Of a DNA stretch of 64,000 nt, positions 52,301-59,250 are shown piece by piece (positions within the stretch are counted from its first letter, which is position 1; every line of letters starts with the position of its first letter). Origin of the DNA: DAOUJW01 sp034422115 (GTDB lineage Bacteria; Chloroflexota; Dehalococcoidia; Lucifugimonadales; UBA2985); the NCBI GenBank assembly GCA_034422115.1, contig DAOUJW010000022.1:70487-134486 (forward strand), given 5' to 3'. The notes below the pieces were generated by a model. The model worked only from the letters and a program-made list of their open reading frames with translations. It made no database searches and was not told where the DNA came from. The translations under genes were made by a program, and so were the position numbers.

Positions 52301-52510
52301 GTCTTCGTGACCTTGGAAGACGAGACCGGGGACGTGCAGCTAATTCTGTGGCCCAGGGTCTTCGCAAGGCATCGCGGGGAGCTTAGGAGCAACGTGCTCC
52401 TGGCAAAGGGCGTGGTGTCACGGTGGGACGGCACAACAAACTTAGTCGTCTCCGAGCTGCGGCGGGTGGACACCGGCGTCCCAATGCCGGACGGCCACGA
52501 CTGGCACTGA
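49364..52510 (+). CDS. dnaE2: error-prone DNA polymerase DnaE2 (ImuC)
   Basis: A 1048-residue C-family polymerase. It opens with the PHP domain (YVELHARSFYSFGMGASHVH), has the catalytic PDIDLDFP, the FPESHSHAFAVTAYQAAW motif and a C-terminal OB domain (VFVTLEDETGDVQLILWP), and ends in the DnaE2-typical DGHDWH. Length is normal. I use the GTG at 49364, seven bases after AGGA. It performs translesion synthesis in SOS mutagenesis with ImuB. No imuA or RecA-like partner lies next to it; a decayed SRAP gene follows. Confidence 0.93.
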   Translation: MTDGYVELHARSFYSFGMGASHVHELLSKAVELGYPALALTDMNLCGALEFARLGDSLGVQPVTGGELTLLDGSRLVLLAKTREGYANISRLFTLANSVDRRKPRLDPALLREYADGVVLLTGGRGGPFAKLLSDGRREEARALLRDYLDWYGVESVYVELQQNFLRGDTERNRESVRLAKEVDVPVVATNDVLYHSSERYRLQHALVAASLNTTVDQALPFINPNHHLHLKSPEQIAHLFRDCSEAVANTLKIADRCAFNLATDLGYTLPDPAVPEGYTADGYLRRLCMEAAVRRYGSISRRVEERLEEEFNLIARHGMAGFLLLYREIALIAQGIMGERGLAHPETPLEERPPGRGRGSSVAMLVGYLIGISHVDPLRWDLTLERFISEDTSILPDIDLDFPRNLRDELIQRVHQHFGPDNAVLAGAIATYSAKGIIQDLGKALGLPKDDLRLLSKQLHSHDGADLREEMLGLPAFRERVDAPGWRDLLEMAPQLMHAPKSLGQHVGGMILSQAPISGMTPVREGAMDGRYIMDWNKDSVADANFAKIDLLSLPVLDQLEEALDLIEMREGVRPDLSRLDPEDPNVYDMINEGRSKGVFLLQSPAQLKMAQRLRSRCLLDLAYQVALIRPGVGVQGSAVSQFVERYRHGVPWEYDHPLEKRALERGCGIIVWQEQVVQLIMDVADMTAAQADEVRRAFAKPNADHLIAMHRQRFLEGALGNGVPEEVALKIFDKINGHYMFPESHSHAFAVTAYQAAWLKRYHPLEFFVTLVNNQPMGFYPLETIKEDARRFGVTFLNPCVNRSHVRCIPDDGFLLLGLGIIKDVGEESARAMVDEREMHGLYTCPADLVRRTGLKPRAVLSLALAGALDGLNPNRREALWEAGLSTRPTRRGQRAFPVSVEDGVPDLTDFTPFDRMAGEYRVMGVYPKGHLMEFVRPGLSADVLPASAVEDVEEGREILVAGWPVARQHPRGKEGTVFVTLEDETGDVQLILWPRVFARHRGELRSNVLLAKGVVSRWDGTTNLVVSELRRVDTGVPMPDGHDWH

Positions 52511-52650
52511 ACGGAGGCGGCGCGGAGCGAACCGAGGCTGAGCACTACGGAGTAACAACGGAGGCGCTGAGATGGGATAATCCAGAAACTCCCTTTAGAG
52601 ACTCTGCGCATAGGAAACTCCACAAGAGAGCAGTACGGAAGACCAACAAA

Positions 52651-53310
52651 ATGTGCGGACGATTCACACTGACCGCGGACATGTCGGAACTGCAGGGGCG
52701 ATTCGAGATAGATGGCGGTCACGTTACATACGCTCTGAGCTACAACATCGCGCCCACGCAATCGGTGCTGGCCGTGACCAACGGTGAAGGCAGGCAGGTC
52801 CAACAGATGAGATGGAGTCTACTTCCTCTTGCACCAGGATCCCACCGGCGGGCAGGCCGTTGATCAACGCCCGGGCCGAGACCGTTGCGGAGAGACCTGC
52901 GTTTCGAGCCGCGTTCAGGTGCAGGCGATGCCTGGTGCTCGCCGACGGCCACTACTAGTGGCTAAGGAATGGCCCAAAGAATACTCCCCTCAGGATAACC
53001 CTGGATTCAGGCGGTCCCTTCGCTTTCTCTGGCCTTTGGGAATCCTGGCGAATCCCAGTGGGTGAGTTAATCATGTCCTGCACCATCATTGCCACGTCGG
53101 CCAACAGCTTACTAGGATCTATCCGCGACCGGATGCCGGTCATCTTGCCACAATGGGCCGAGGATCTCCGGCTGGACCACAGCGTGCAAGACCCATCCGG
53201 GCTTGGAACCGTTCTTGTCCCCTACCGACGACATACAGGCTTACGAAGTGTCGACACTGATAAACACCGTTGCTAACAATAGGCCAGAGGTCATTGAGCC
53301 AGCAGGATAG
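52651..53310 (+). pseudogene. SRAP-family (YedK/HMCES-like) gene, broken by frameshifts and a stop
   Basis: The DNA encodes a nearly complete SRAP protein if read across frames. MCGRFTLTADMSEL with the catalytic Cys2 starts at 52651. After a frameshift near 52830-52860, INARAETVAERPAFRAAF and ADGHY follow, interrupted by a TAG at 52956 in place of the usual Glu in YEW. The same frame continues through LWESWRIPVGE and RDRMPVILPQWAEDL. After a second shift near 53230, AYEVSTLINTVANN leads to a stop at 53308. SRAP proteins crosslink abasic sites in single-stranded DNA and often sit beside SOS polymerases. Confidence 0.8.
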
Positions 53311-53769
53311 GCCAGGACAGGCACGACGGAATCCTTCCGGGTAGGCGCTCAGTGGTAACGCACAGTAGGAATTGTCGTTTCTGAGCTATGCGAAGAGGGC
53401 AAGGTCGTACCTACGCTTGCGCCCACTATTGACATTGAAGAGGTATGGAGGCGAGTACCATTGGCCACACATGTACCATTTCTACCCGAACAATCGAGGT
53501 CTCTACTGATACCCATCCCATTTACCTCATTCGCCCTGCGAGCGAGTGCCAAAGGCATTCTGCATGGGATTCAAGACGGACGATGTTGGACGACTTTGAC
53601 GGAGGGATCGAACCAAATCAAATGGCCAGCGCTCGAAGATCAACATAGCCTATGATTCGATTGGCAATTACATCGAATCTTAGCCAGATTTGTAAACAGC
53701 CCTAGTGCTCAACTTCCCGCCGTATTTTCAGTCTCTAGGTTCATTATACTCCGAGAGCTGGATTTCTCT
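53311..53769. other. decayed or non-coding border sequence
   Basis: About 460 lower-GC bases. One plus-strand frame (roughly 53374-53655, about 94 codons) is open, but it has no proper start with a ribosome site and no recognisable family, so it may be a gene remnant. I see no attachment-site repeat of the tRNA-Asn 3' end here. Confidence 0.4.
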
Positions 53770-53934
53770 TTATAGCCAACCAAGGAAACGAATCCAGAAG
53801 AAAACAATGGCTGTTACTACCGCAGCGATGCCTAACACTACTGCATCCCCGCGCTCTATACCCTGCTCTAAGGGGTTATAACCCCGATTCCCTGTCCGCC
53901 GATTTTTAGTATATCTGCGTTCTCCACGAGGCAT
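53770..53934 (-). CDS. very small membrane protein
   Basis: A 54-residue protein with a basic N-terminus and one transmembrane helix (about 30-50, DAVVLGIAAVVTAIVFFWIR). ATG at 53934 follows AGGAG. No family is recognised. It is the last of a run of tiny minus-strand genes and lies just beyond a strong terminator hairpin. Confidence 0.5.
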   Translation of the reverse strand: MPRGERRYTKNRRTGNRGYNPLEQGIERGDAVVLGIAAVVTAIVFFWIRFLGWL

Positions 53935-53983
53935 AGTGCTCCTTTCTTGTCTCTTATCCTGCTTCCAGGATACCACAGAATAG

Positions 53984-54020
53984 TAAAATCCCCTCTGCCG
54001 GACTGACGGAGGGGATTTTA
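53984..54020 (-). terminator. strong bidirectional terminator hairpin
   Basis: A 12-base perfect stem (TAAAATCCCCTC with its complement, 53984-53995 and 54009-54020) around a 13-base loop. T-rich arms on both sides allow termination in either direction; on the minus strand it follows the stop of the 42-residue gene by 26 bases. Confidence 0.75.
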
Positions 54021-54046
54021 AGCAGTATCTCAAATTGAGTCCAGAG

Positions 54047-54175
54047 TCACCGCCATCGCCCCGATGCTCTTGGCCGCCCGCTCAACACTGCGCAGGTGAG
54101 AGCCAGCAACACTACCAACGTAATCCCTTGCCAAGTAGTGATGAGAGACCACAGACTTGTTTCCACTGCTTCCAT
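54047..54175 (-). CDS. very small membrane protein downstream of a structured leader
   Basis: A 42-residue protein with one hydrophobic helix (WQGITLVVLLALTCAVL, about 15-31) and a basic tail (SGRPRASGRWR). AGGAG lies six bases before the ATG. It follows the structured leader at 54219-54356 and ends just before the terminator, making a one-gene unit with its own leader and terminator, which argues that it is real. Confidence 0.5.
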   Translation of the reverse strand: MEAVETSLWSLITTWQGITLVVLLALTCAVLSGRPRASGRWR

Positions 54176-54218
54176 CGTGGACTCCTTTCGGTCGGCTTTT
54201 GACTGAGGGGATTTGACT

Positions 54219-54356
54219 AAGCCGCCTGAACGGAGGGCAGCTCAAGGCGGGGAAGCCCAATGAAAAAAAGCCGGGCGGCTAGCCATATTGCTAGCGAGCC
54301 TTTCGGCTCTTGGGGGCATTTCCCCTGAGAGCTTTTGCCCTCCGTTCAGACGGCTT
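54219..54356 (-). ncRNA. candidate structured leader RNA with a possible attenuator
   Basis: On the minus strand, 54356-54336 pairs with 54239-54219 over 21 positions, the only non-Watson-Crick pair being U-G; the plus strand would have an A-C mismatch there. Inside lie GGGG/CCCC (54325-54313 region), GAGCC-GAAA-GGCTC with a GNRA loop (54309-54296), GCTAGC/GCTAGC (54295-54278), and AGCC/GGCT followed by seven U (54280-54263). The last two share bases and exclude each other, like an antiterminator/terminator pair. The leader ends 43 bases before the 42-residue gene. Confidence 0.55.
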
Positions 54357-54433
54357 ATAGTTTTGGTTCCGTTCTTGTTCCTCTTACTTTCCTGTGCTAG
54401 AATACGCCAAATGGTAGACCTAGCCTATGAACG

Positions 54434-54676
54434 TCATCGTGTTACTGAGACACGCCTTCTACTCTGGGGGGGATGTAATTTCTCGAATTGCTCGGGATCA
54501 AACTCTTTCCAACGAGAAAGTTCCTCAAATTCTTCTCGAGTCGCTGGAAAGTCGAATTGAAGCAACTCCGGATCTAACCACTCAGGAGGTTGCGGCATTC
54601 CGCAGGTATTACACCGACCTGGCTTGCTATCTCCGACGTCTCGCTTCTCAACAATCGTAGTATCTTCTTCGCTCAT
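54434..54676 (-). CDS. small hypothetical protein
   Basis: An 80-residue acidic protein with a single CNTC pair (about 22-25) and an aromatic middle (PPEWLDPELLQFDFPATREE). A GGGGTGAAGG site precedes the ATG, three bases after the upstream gene's stop. Family unknown; a partial zinc site is possible. Confidence 0.55.
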   Translation of the reverse strand: MSEEDTTIVEKRDVGDSKPGRCNTCGMPQPPEWLDPELLQFDFPATREEFEELSRWKEFDPEQFEKLHPPQSRRRVSVTR

Positions 54677-54679
54677 CCT

Positions 54680-54895
54680 TCACCCCTCATTAAGTACTCT
54701 AGCTATTGTCTCGTTGTTGACAGGCTGCCCATCTGCTAAGAGTTTCCATGCGGCATTCCATATTCTCTCTTCCTCAGCCTTTTGCGCCTCTTCCTCTCCG
54801 CCAGCGTAGGCATTCTCTTGAGTTAGGCTGATTAACTCATTACCTTCAATCCAAATTATGTGTTTGTTCAACTTACCGTCAATCGTAACGTGCAT
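54680..54895 (-). CDS. small hypothetical protein
   Basis: A 71-residue protein: a short beta-rich start (MHVTIDGKLNKHIIWIEGNE) and an acidic helix (EEEAQKAEEERIWNAAWKLL). AGGAG lies just before the ATG. It is followed at three bases by the CNTC gene, so both are probably co-translated. Family unknown. Confidence 0.55.
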   Translation of the reverse strand: MHVTIDGKLNKHIIWIEGNELISLTQENAYAGGEEEAQKAEEERIWNAAWKLLADGQPVNNETIARVLNEG

Positions 54896-54926
54896 CCTAC
54901 TCCTTTCTTTCCCCTTACTACCGAGA

Positions 54927-55310
54927 CTAAAGCCAATCAGGTATAGCTAGAAACAGACTCTCCAATGCTACCCTCAGCCCAAGACGAGAGTTGTGACGAG
55001 GAACAAAACAGGGCTCACCCCTGTTTCTATGTTCATCAAGGATATTATCAGGCGAGGCAGGCAACCAGAGCATTGCACCAAAGTAGGGACGGTCCCGCTC
55101 AGGAGTCGAGAAGTAGTTGTAGTTGTTGTTACTCATCCAGTACAGAGTAGGCCAAAACTTATCACGAGCAACCCCACGCCGTCTCGGAACACCGACAAAC
55201 CGACGGACCCGATGGCGCAAGGCTGGTGCATCAAAGTATGACGTGTTAGGCTCTACAGCATCAAATCCAAGTTCCTGCAATACTTCCCGGTAGTCTTGCT
55301 CTGTGGGCAT
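54927..55310 (-). CDS. hypothetical protein
   Basis: A 127-residue protein without a recognised family, rich in aromatic and Arg residues (DKFWPTLYWMSNNNYNYFST). I choose the ATG at 55310, five to six bases after GGAGG; the frame is open ten codons further upstream. It belongs to the run of small same-strand genes beside the transposase remnant. Confidence 0.55.
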   Translation of the reverse strand: MPTEQDYREVLQELGFDAVEPNTSYFDAPALRHRVRRFVGVPRRRGVARDKFWPTLYWMSNNNYNYFSTPERDRPYFGAMLWLPASPDNILDEHRNRGEPCFVPRHNSRLGLRVALESLFLAIPDWL

Positions 55311-55362
55311 ATCCGCCCTCCTTCTTACTTCTACTCCCACCAGTATATCCCTAATAGGTAGC

Positions 55363-55476
55363 TCAGTCGAATATCACGAGCAGGTACGGACCGAAGATGA
55401 TTCCGAGAATCCAGCCCATCACTAAGCCACAGGCAAGTCCTATGAGCAGGCCAGCTATGAACACTGGTACTCTCAT
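55363..55476 (-). CDS. very small membrane protein, translationally coupled
   Basis: A 37-residue protein that is almost wholly hydrophobic (FIAGLLIGLACGLVMGWILG, about 6-25). Its ATG overlaps the TGA of the 52-residue gene as ATGA, so translation is probably coupled. GAGG lies very close to the ATG. No family is recognised. Confidence 0.5.
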   Translation of the reverse strand: MRVPVFIAGLLIGLACGLVMGWILGIIFGPYLLVIFD

Positions 55477-55631
55477 GCCTCTCTTGCCGCTTCCCTGTCC
55501 GCCTTCTTGAATATCTCCTTGATTTCCTTGATGAGGCCGCTTATCCCGTCAGGCTTTTCGTCCTTCTCATCCCAAGGCTCTTTGCGCTCTGCCTCAACTC
55601 TCGGTGCTCTTATCTCTTCGTCTATTTTCAT
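55473..55631 (-). CDS. very small charged protein
   Basis: A 52-residue, highly charged protein (MKIDEEIRAPRVEAERKEPW at the start, GLIKEIKEIFKKADREAARE at the end), helical in its second half. AGGAG lies just before the ATG. It overlaps the end of the transposase reading frame by 38 bases and is coupled to the 37-residue membrane gene. Confidence 0.5.
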   Translation of the reverse strand: MKIDEEIRAPRVEAERKEPWDEKDEKPDGISGLIKEIKEIFKKADREAAREA

Positions 55632-56330
55632 CTCTCTCCTCCGCCAACATCTGCTCTATCTCTTCCGGCGTCCGAGTCCTAACAACTGCTTGCAGTATCT
55701 CGTCAAAGGAAGCCGGTAGCGGGATGAAATTGACTTCTTCTGACTCTGGTGGACGCCCTCTAGGTCTCTTCTTGCGCTTTTCGGTTGACACGCTTGGCCT
55801 CCGTTTCCACGCTACCAGATCTTCATATCGCAAACGCTTGCCATGCATCCCGTTTATCACACCCTTTACCTGAGCCATTGTGTCCTCAGTCCTGTCACCA
55901 TGCCGTCCAGAAAACTCTGCTGTGTACCTGTGCAGATGCTTATCACTGACATGATGGTACACTCCTATTATACCCCTTTTGAGCATCGACCAAAGACTCT
56001 CAATCCCGTTGGTGTGAGCATCGCCATCAACATACTGACCCTGACTATGCTTGACGGCCTGGTGGGGATGGTTAGTGAGTCCCTTGTATGCGAGAGCTTC
56101 ATCAGTGTATATCTGAATACCAGTTCCGATATGAGTATTGATGAAGCGATGAAGGGTAGGCTTATCGGGATTCGTTATCGGCATTGCAATCACCTTGTTA
56201 GTTGCCCGGTCCTTAGCTCCAACTACGGGAGTCTTGCCGACGGTTCCCCGTCCAGACTTGAGCTTCTTGTCGGAGTGCTTGTTCATCTCCTTGCCTCCGA
56301 TGTAGGTTTCGTCTACTTCAACTGGTCCAC
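55594..56330 (-). pseudogene. IS1595-family (ISXO2-like) transposase, N-terminally truncated
   Basis: The reading frame encodes the transposase core: PVEVDETYIGGKE at the broken end (near 56325), then KTPVVGAKDRATNKVIAMPI, IYTDEALAYKGL and HTNGIESLWSMLKRGIIG, the DDE-type ISXO2 domain. A full protein has ~100 further N-terminal residues including a zinc region. Here homology stops at about 56330 and an in-frame TAG follows within three codons. An internal ATG at 56286 could give a 230-residue fragment. No terminal inverted repeats were found. Confidence 0.8.
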
Positions 56331-56531
56331 TACACTATATTCGAACCTCCCACCGAAAAATTTGCAGTTCGGTACTGCTGGACCCGGCATCTTCAGATAA
56401 CGGCAGAGTCCTCGCCCACCGGTCGCGTCGCCGCGGAACCGTAAGTGTAGCTGGACGCTCAGATCGCGAAAGCCTCGTCGCGACTACTCGCGGTCACGGT
56501 CCTCGGAGTCCCGGGCGAACGCGCTTCTCAA

Positions 56532-58982
56532 TCAGGCGGTAGCAGGCGGATCCTCGGTCCGCGTCTCGCCCTTTGGGATCCAGTATCCGACGGCCCGCCC
56601 CTCGCTCCTTGGCATCCAGTATCCGACGCGAAGCTCTGTGAAGATATAGGAGGGACTGCTTGCGTCGTCTCGCAGCTTGCGTCGCAGCTTGGTTATTATG
56701 GTACGCATGGGTCTCACATCCCCGGTGCTCTTGTCTCCCCACACCCGGTCCAACAGTTGCTCGTAGGTCAACACGCGTCCCCCGTTTGCCGACAGCTCGG
56801 CGAGCACCCTGTACTCCATCGCCACCAGATCTATCCGGCGCCCGGCGAGGGTCACTATGCGTTCGGAGTAATCGATAATCAGATCCTCCAAAACGTACGG
56901 TTCCGACGGCTCAGGCGCTCTACGTCTGCGGAGGGCTGCCCTGATTCTCGCCACCAGCTCCGTCGGCGAAAACGGTTTGACTATGTAGTCGACTGCCCCC
57001 ATATCGAAGGCCTTCGCGACGATCTCGTCCCGCCCGTAGGCGGACAGGAAGATTATCGGCACGTCCGTCAACTTGAGGATATCCCCCATCAGATCAATGC
57101 CGTCGACGCCAGGAAACATAAGGTCCAGCAGCACCAACTGGGGCCGCTCATCTTCTACGAGGCGGAGCACGTCGTCAGGCTCGCCCGTCAAGATAGGGAC
57201 GTACCCCGATTGCGACAGGGTGTCGCGCACGTACCACAGGGTCTGCGGGTCGTCGTCCACCGCAAGTACCCGCACGCGTTCCTCGCTCCCCCTTTGCCCT
57301 AGCTGCCGGGAGCGCTCCGACGCCGGAGGGTTTGGGCCGGCAGCGTGGAGGCCGGCCTCCTCGACTGTGGGAAGGGTGAAGGTGAAGCGCGCGCCAAGCC
57401 CGGGACCTTCGCTCTCGGCCCATATGCGGCCCCCGTGGGCCTCCACTATTCCTTTGCAGATTGCCAGGCCCAGGCCCGTGTCCCCGCCATACTCCTCGGA
57501 CTGCACCCTGGAGAACTTGCGAAACAGTTGGGGCAGCCTCTCCTCCGTGATGCCCTGTCCCACGTCGATCACCGAGATTGCAACGTGAAACTCCTGCAGG
57601 GAGGCGGTCACTCTGATAGTGGACGACTCCGGAGAGGACCGGGCCGCGTTGGACAGCAGGTTGCCCAGCACCTGGACGATGCGCTGTCGGTCCGCCAATA
57701 CCAGGGGCAGGGCGGGCTCCATATCGATGTCGAGATGGTTGCTGGCGCCGCTGCTGAGAAATGAGCTTCTTGCCCGGTCCACCAGCATGGCCACCTCTGC
57801 GGGTTCGGGGCTCACAGGGAGATTGCCCATTTCGATGCGGGCGACGTCCATAAGGTCGGAGACCAGGTTGTGCATGCGGTCCGCCTGGTCCTCTATGATG
57901 CGGAAGAACTGGCGGATCACGGAGGGGTCGATCTCCGACGTCGAACCGAGGGCCGTGGCGGCGGAGCCCTTGATGGAGGTTAGCGGCGCCCTGAGCTCGT
58001 GGCTAACCATGGCCAGGAACTCGGTCCGCATGCGCTCCTGCTCCTCCAGCGGCGTCATGTCCTGTAGAGTGACGACGAAGGAAGCGAGCTGGCCCTCCTC
58101 CGAGTGGATGGGGGTGGCGTTCAGGAGGACGCTGACGCTACGTCCGGGGGGGGGGACCCGAAGGACGATCTCCTCGGACCGCACCGTCTCGCCCGGGCTG
58201 ATCAGCTCAGCAATGGTGAACTCCCTCAGGGATATCTCCCTTCCGTCGCTTCGTACGCAGGTCATCACCTCCAGGACGTCCTGAGTCGGCAGGCCCTCAT
58301 CCTGCAGGCTGTCCACGATGCGCATGGCCTCCCGGTTGATCAAAATCGGCGCTCCGCTTTGGGCGTCGAGGACGACGACACCCACCGGCGAGGTCTTGAC
58401 CAGCGTCTCCAGGTCCGCCCTGGCCCGCCGCTCCTCCCGGTGCCTGCGGGCGTTTGCGAGGACCAGCGCCGCCTGGGAGGCGAACATCACCAGGATCTCC
58501 TGGTCAATCATGCTGAACTCCTCGCCGCCGTCCTTGTCGCCCAAGAAGAAGTGGCCCACCCGACCGCCGCGGTGGAACATCGGCACCGCCAGGCATGTAA
58601 AGGCCCGATCCATAGACAGGGGGAGGCTGAACCCGGTGAAGCCCAGGGACATGATGTACTCTACCAGGTCGGGGACGACAAGGGGTTCTGAGATGTCGAT
58701 CAGGGACTCCAAGATCCGCAACCCCTCCGGCATGGCCCAGAGCGATTCCTCCTCCTGGGGAATCAGCCCCGATGACAGGTAGTCCTGCACCTGGCCCGCG
58801 TCGTCGAAGGTAGCAATCACGCCGTAGCGGGCCCCTGTGAGGGACCGGGCGGAGTCCAGAACCCCCTGCAGCACAGCGTTGTAGTCAAGGTCTTCGGTGA
58901 TGCGAAGACTTGCCTGGCTGAGCCGGGAGAGGCGGTCCCGCAGACTCGCTATCTCCCGGTCTCGCTCGTCAGGTTGGTTCAA
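56532..58982 (-). CDS. one-piece two-component protein: GAF-PAS-histidine kinase-receiver-winged helix
   Basis: An 816-residue protein that joins all steps of a two-component system. A GAF domain (about 30-180), a PAS domain (about 195-310), the phospho-acceptor His328 in VSHELRAPLTSIKG, an HATPase domain (about 420-540; DTGLGLAI), a receiver with Asp620 in LLDLMFPG and an OmpR-type winged helix (about 695-790). Kinase and DNA-binding output are normally separate. The C-terminus repeats VGYWMPR and VGYWIPK. There is no membrane segment, so the signal is cytosolic. Start TTG, seven bases after GGAGG. Confidence 0.9.
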   Translation of the reverse strand: MNQPDERDREIASLRDRLSRLSQASLRITEDLDYNAVLQGVLDSARSLTGARYGVIATFDDAGQVQDYLSSGLIPQEEESLWAMPEGLRILESLIDISEPLVVPDLVEYIMSLGFTGFSLPLSMDRAFTCLAVPMFHRGGRVGHFFLGDKDGGEEFSMIDQEILVMFASQAALVLANARRHREERRARADLETLVKTSPVGVVVLDAQSGAPILINREAMRIVDSLQDEGLPTQDVLEVMTCVRSDGREISLREFTIAELISPGETVRSEEIVLRVPPPGRSVSVLLNATPIHSEEGQLASFVVTLQDMTPLEEQERMRTEFLAMVSHELRAPLTSIKGSAATALGSTSEIDPSVIRQFFRIIEDQADRMHNLVSDLMDVARIEMGNLPVSPEPAEVAMLVDRARSSFLSSGASNHLDIDMEPALPLVLADRQRIVQVLGNLLSNAARSSPESSTIRVTASLQEFHVAISVIDVGQGITEERLPQLFRKFSRVQSEEYGGDTGLGLAICKGIVEAHGGRIWAESEGPGLGARFTFTLPTVEEAGLHAAGPNPPASERSRQLGQRGSEERVRVLAVDDDPQTLWYVRDTLSQSGYVPILTGEPDDVLRLVEDERPQLVLLDLMFPGVDGIDLMGDILKLTDVPIIFLSAYGRDEIVAKAFDMGAVDYIVKPFSPTELVARIRAALRRRRAPEPSEPYVLEDLIIDYSERIVTLAGRRIDLVAMEYRVLAELSANGGRVLTYEQLLDRVWGDKSTGDVRPMRTIITKLRRKLRDDASSPSYIFTELRVGYWMPRSEGRAVGYWIPKGETRTEDPPATA

Positions 58983-59104
58983 TTCGTAACCTCCTCTATA
59001 GAACTCCAGACACCCAACGCCCCTGCGCCGGCCGCGGCAGAATCTTGGGCCGACGCGGGCAATTATGCCCCACCTGGCAAAAAGTTACAAGAGGTTATAG
59101 AAAA

Positions 59105-59134
59105 TTGGCCGTAAAGTCACACCAAAATTATACA
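59105..59134 (+). promoter_or_regulatory. candidate promoter of the cadherin-repeat gene
   Basis: TTGGCC (59105-59110) and TATACA (59129-59134) are 18 bases apart, about 115 bases upstream of the ATG. On the opposite strand the same stretch contains TATAAT, so a divergent promoter toward the two-component gene may overlap it. Confidence 0.4.
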
Positions 59135-59250
59135 CCTTTGGTAGATTGTTCTGTAGCCGTGCCCGGAAGGTGGCTGGGCAGTAATTATGTGTCTCTTGGG
59201 GGACACCATTAATAATGGCATGAAAATTGCCGAAAGGTAGGAAAACGCGT

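Noticed and set aside
56335..56350. A match to AGGTTCGAAT of the tRNA-Asn T-arm on the minus strand, as a right attachment site.
   Set aside because: Only about ten bases match, the orientation is opposite to the tRNA, and these bases are the common T-arm consensus. It is not enough for an attachment site.
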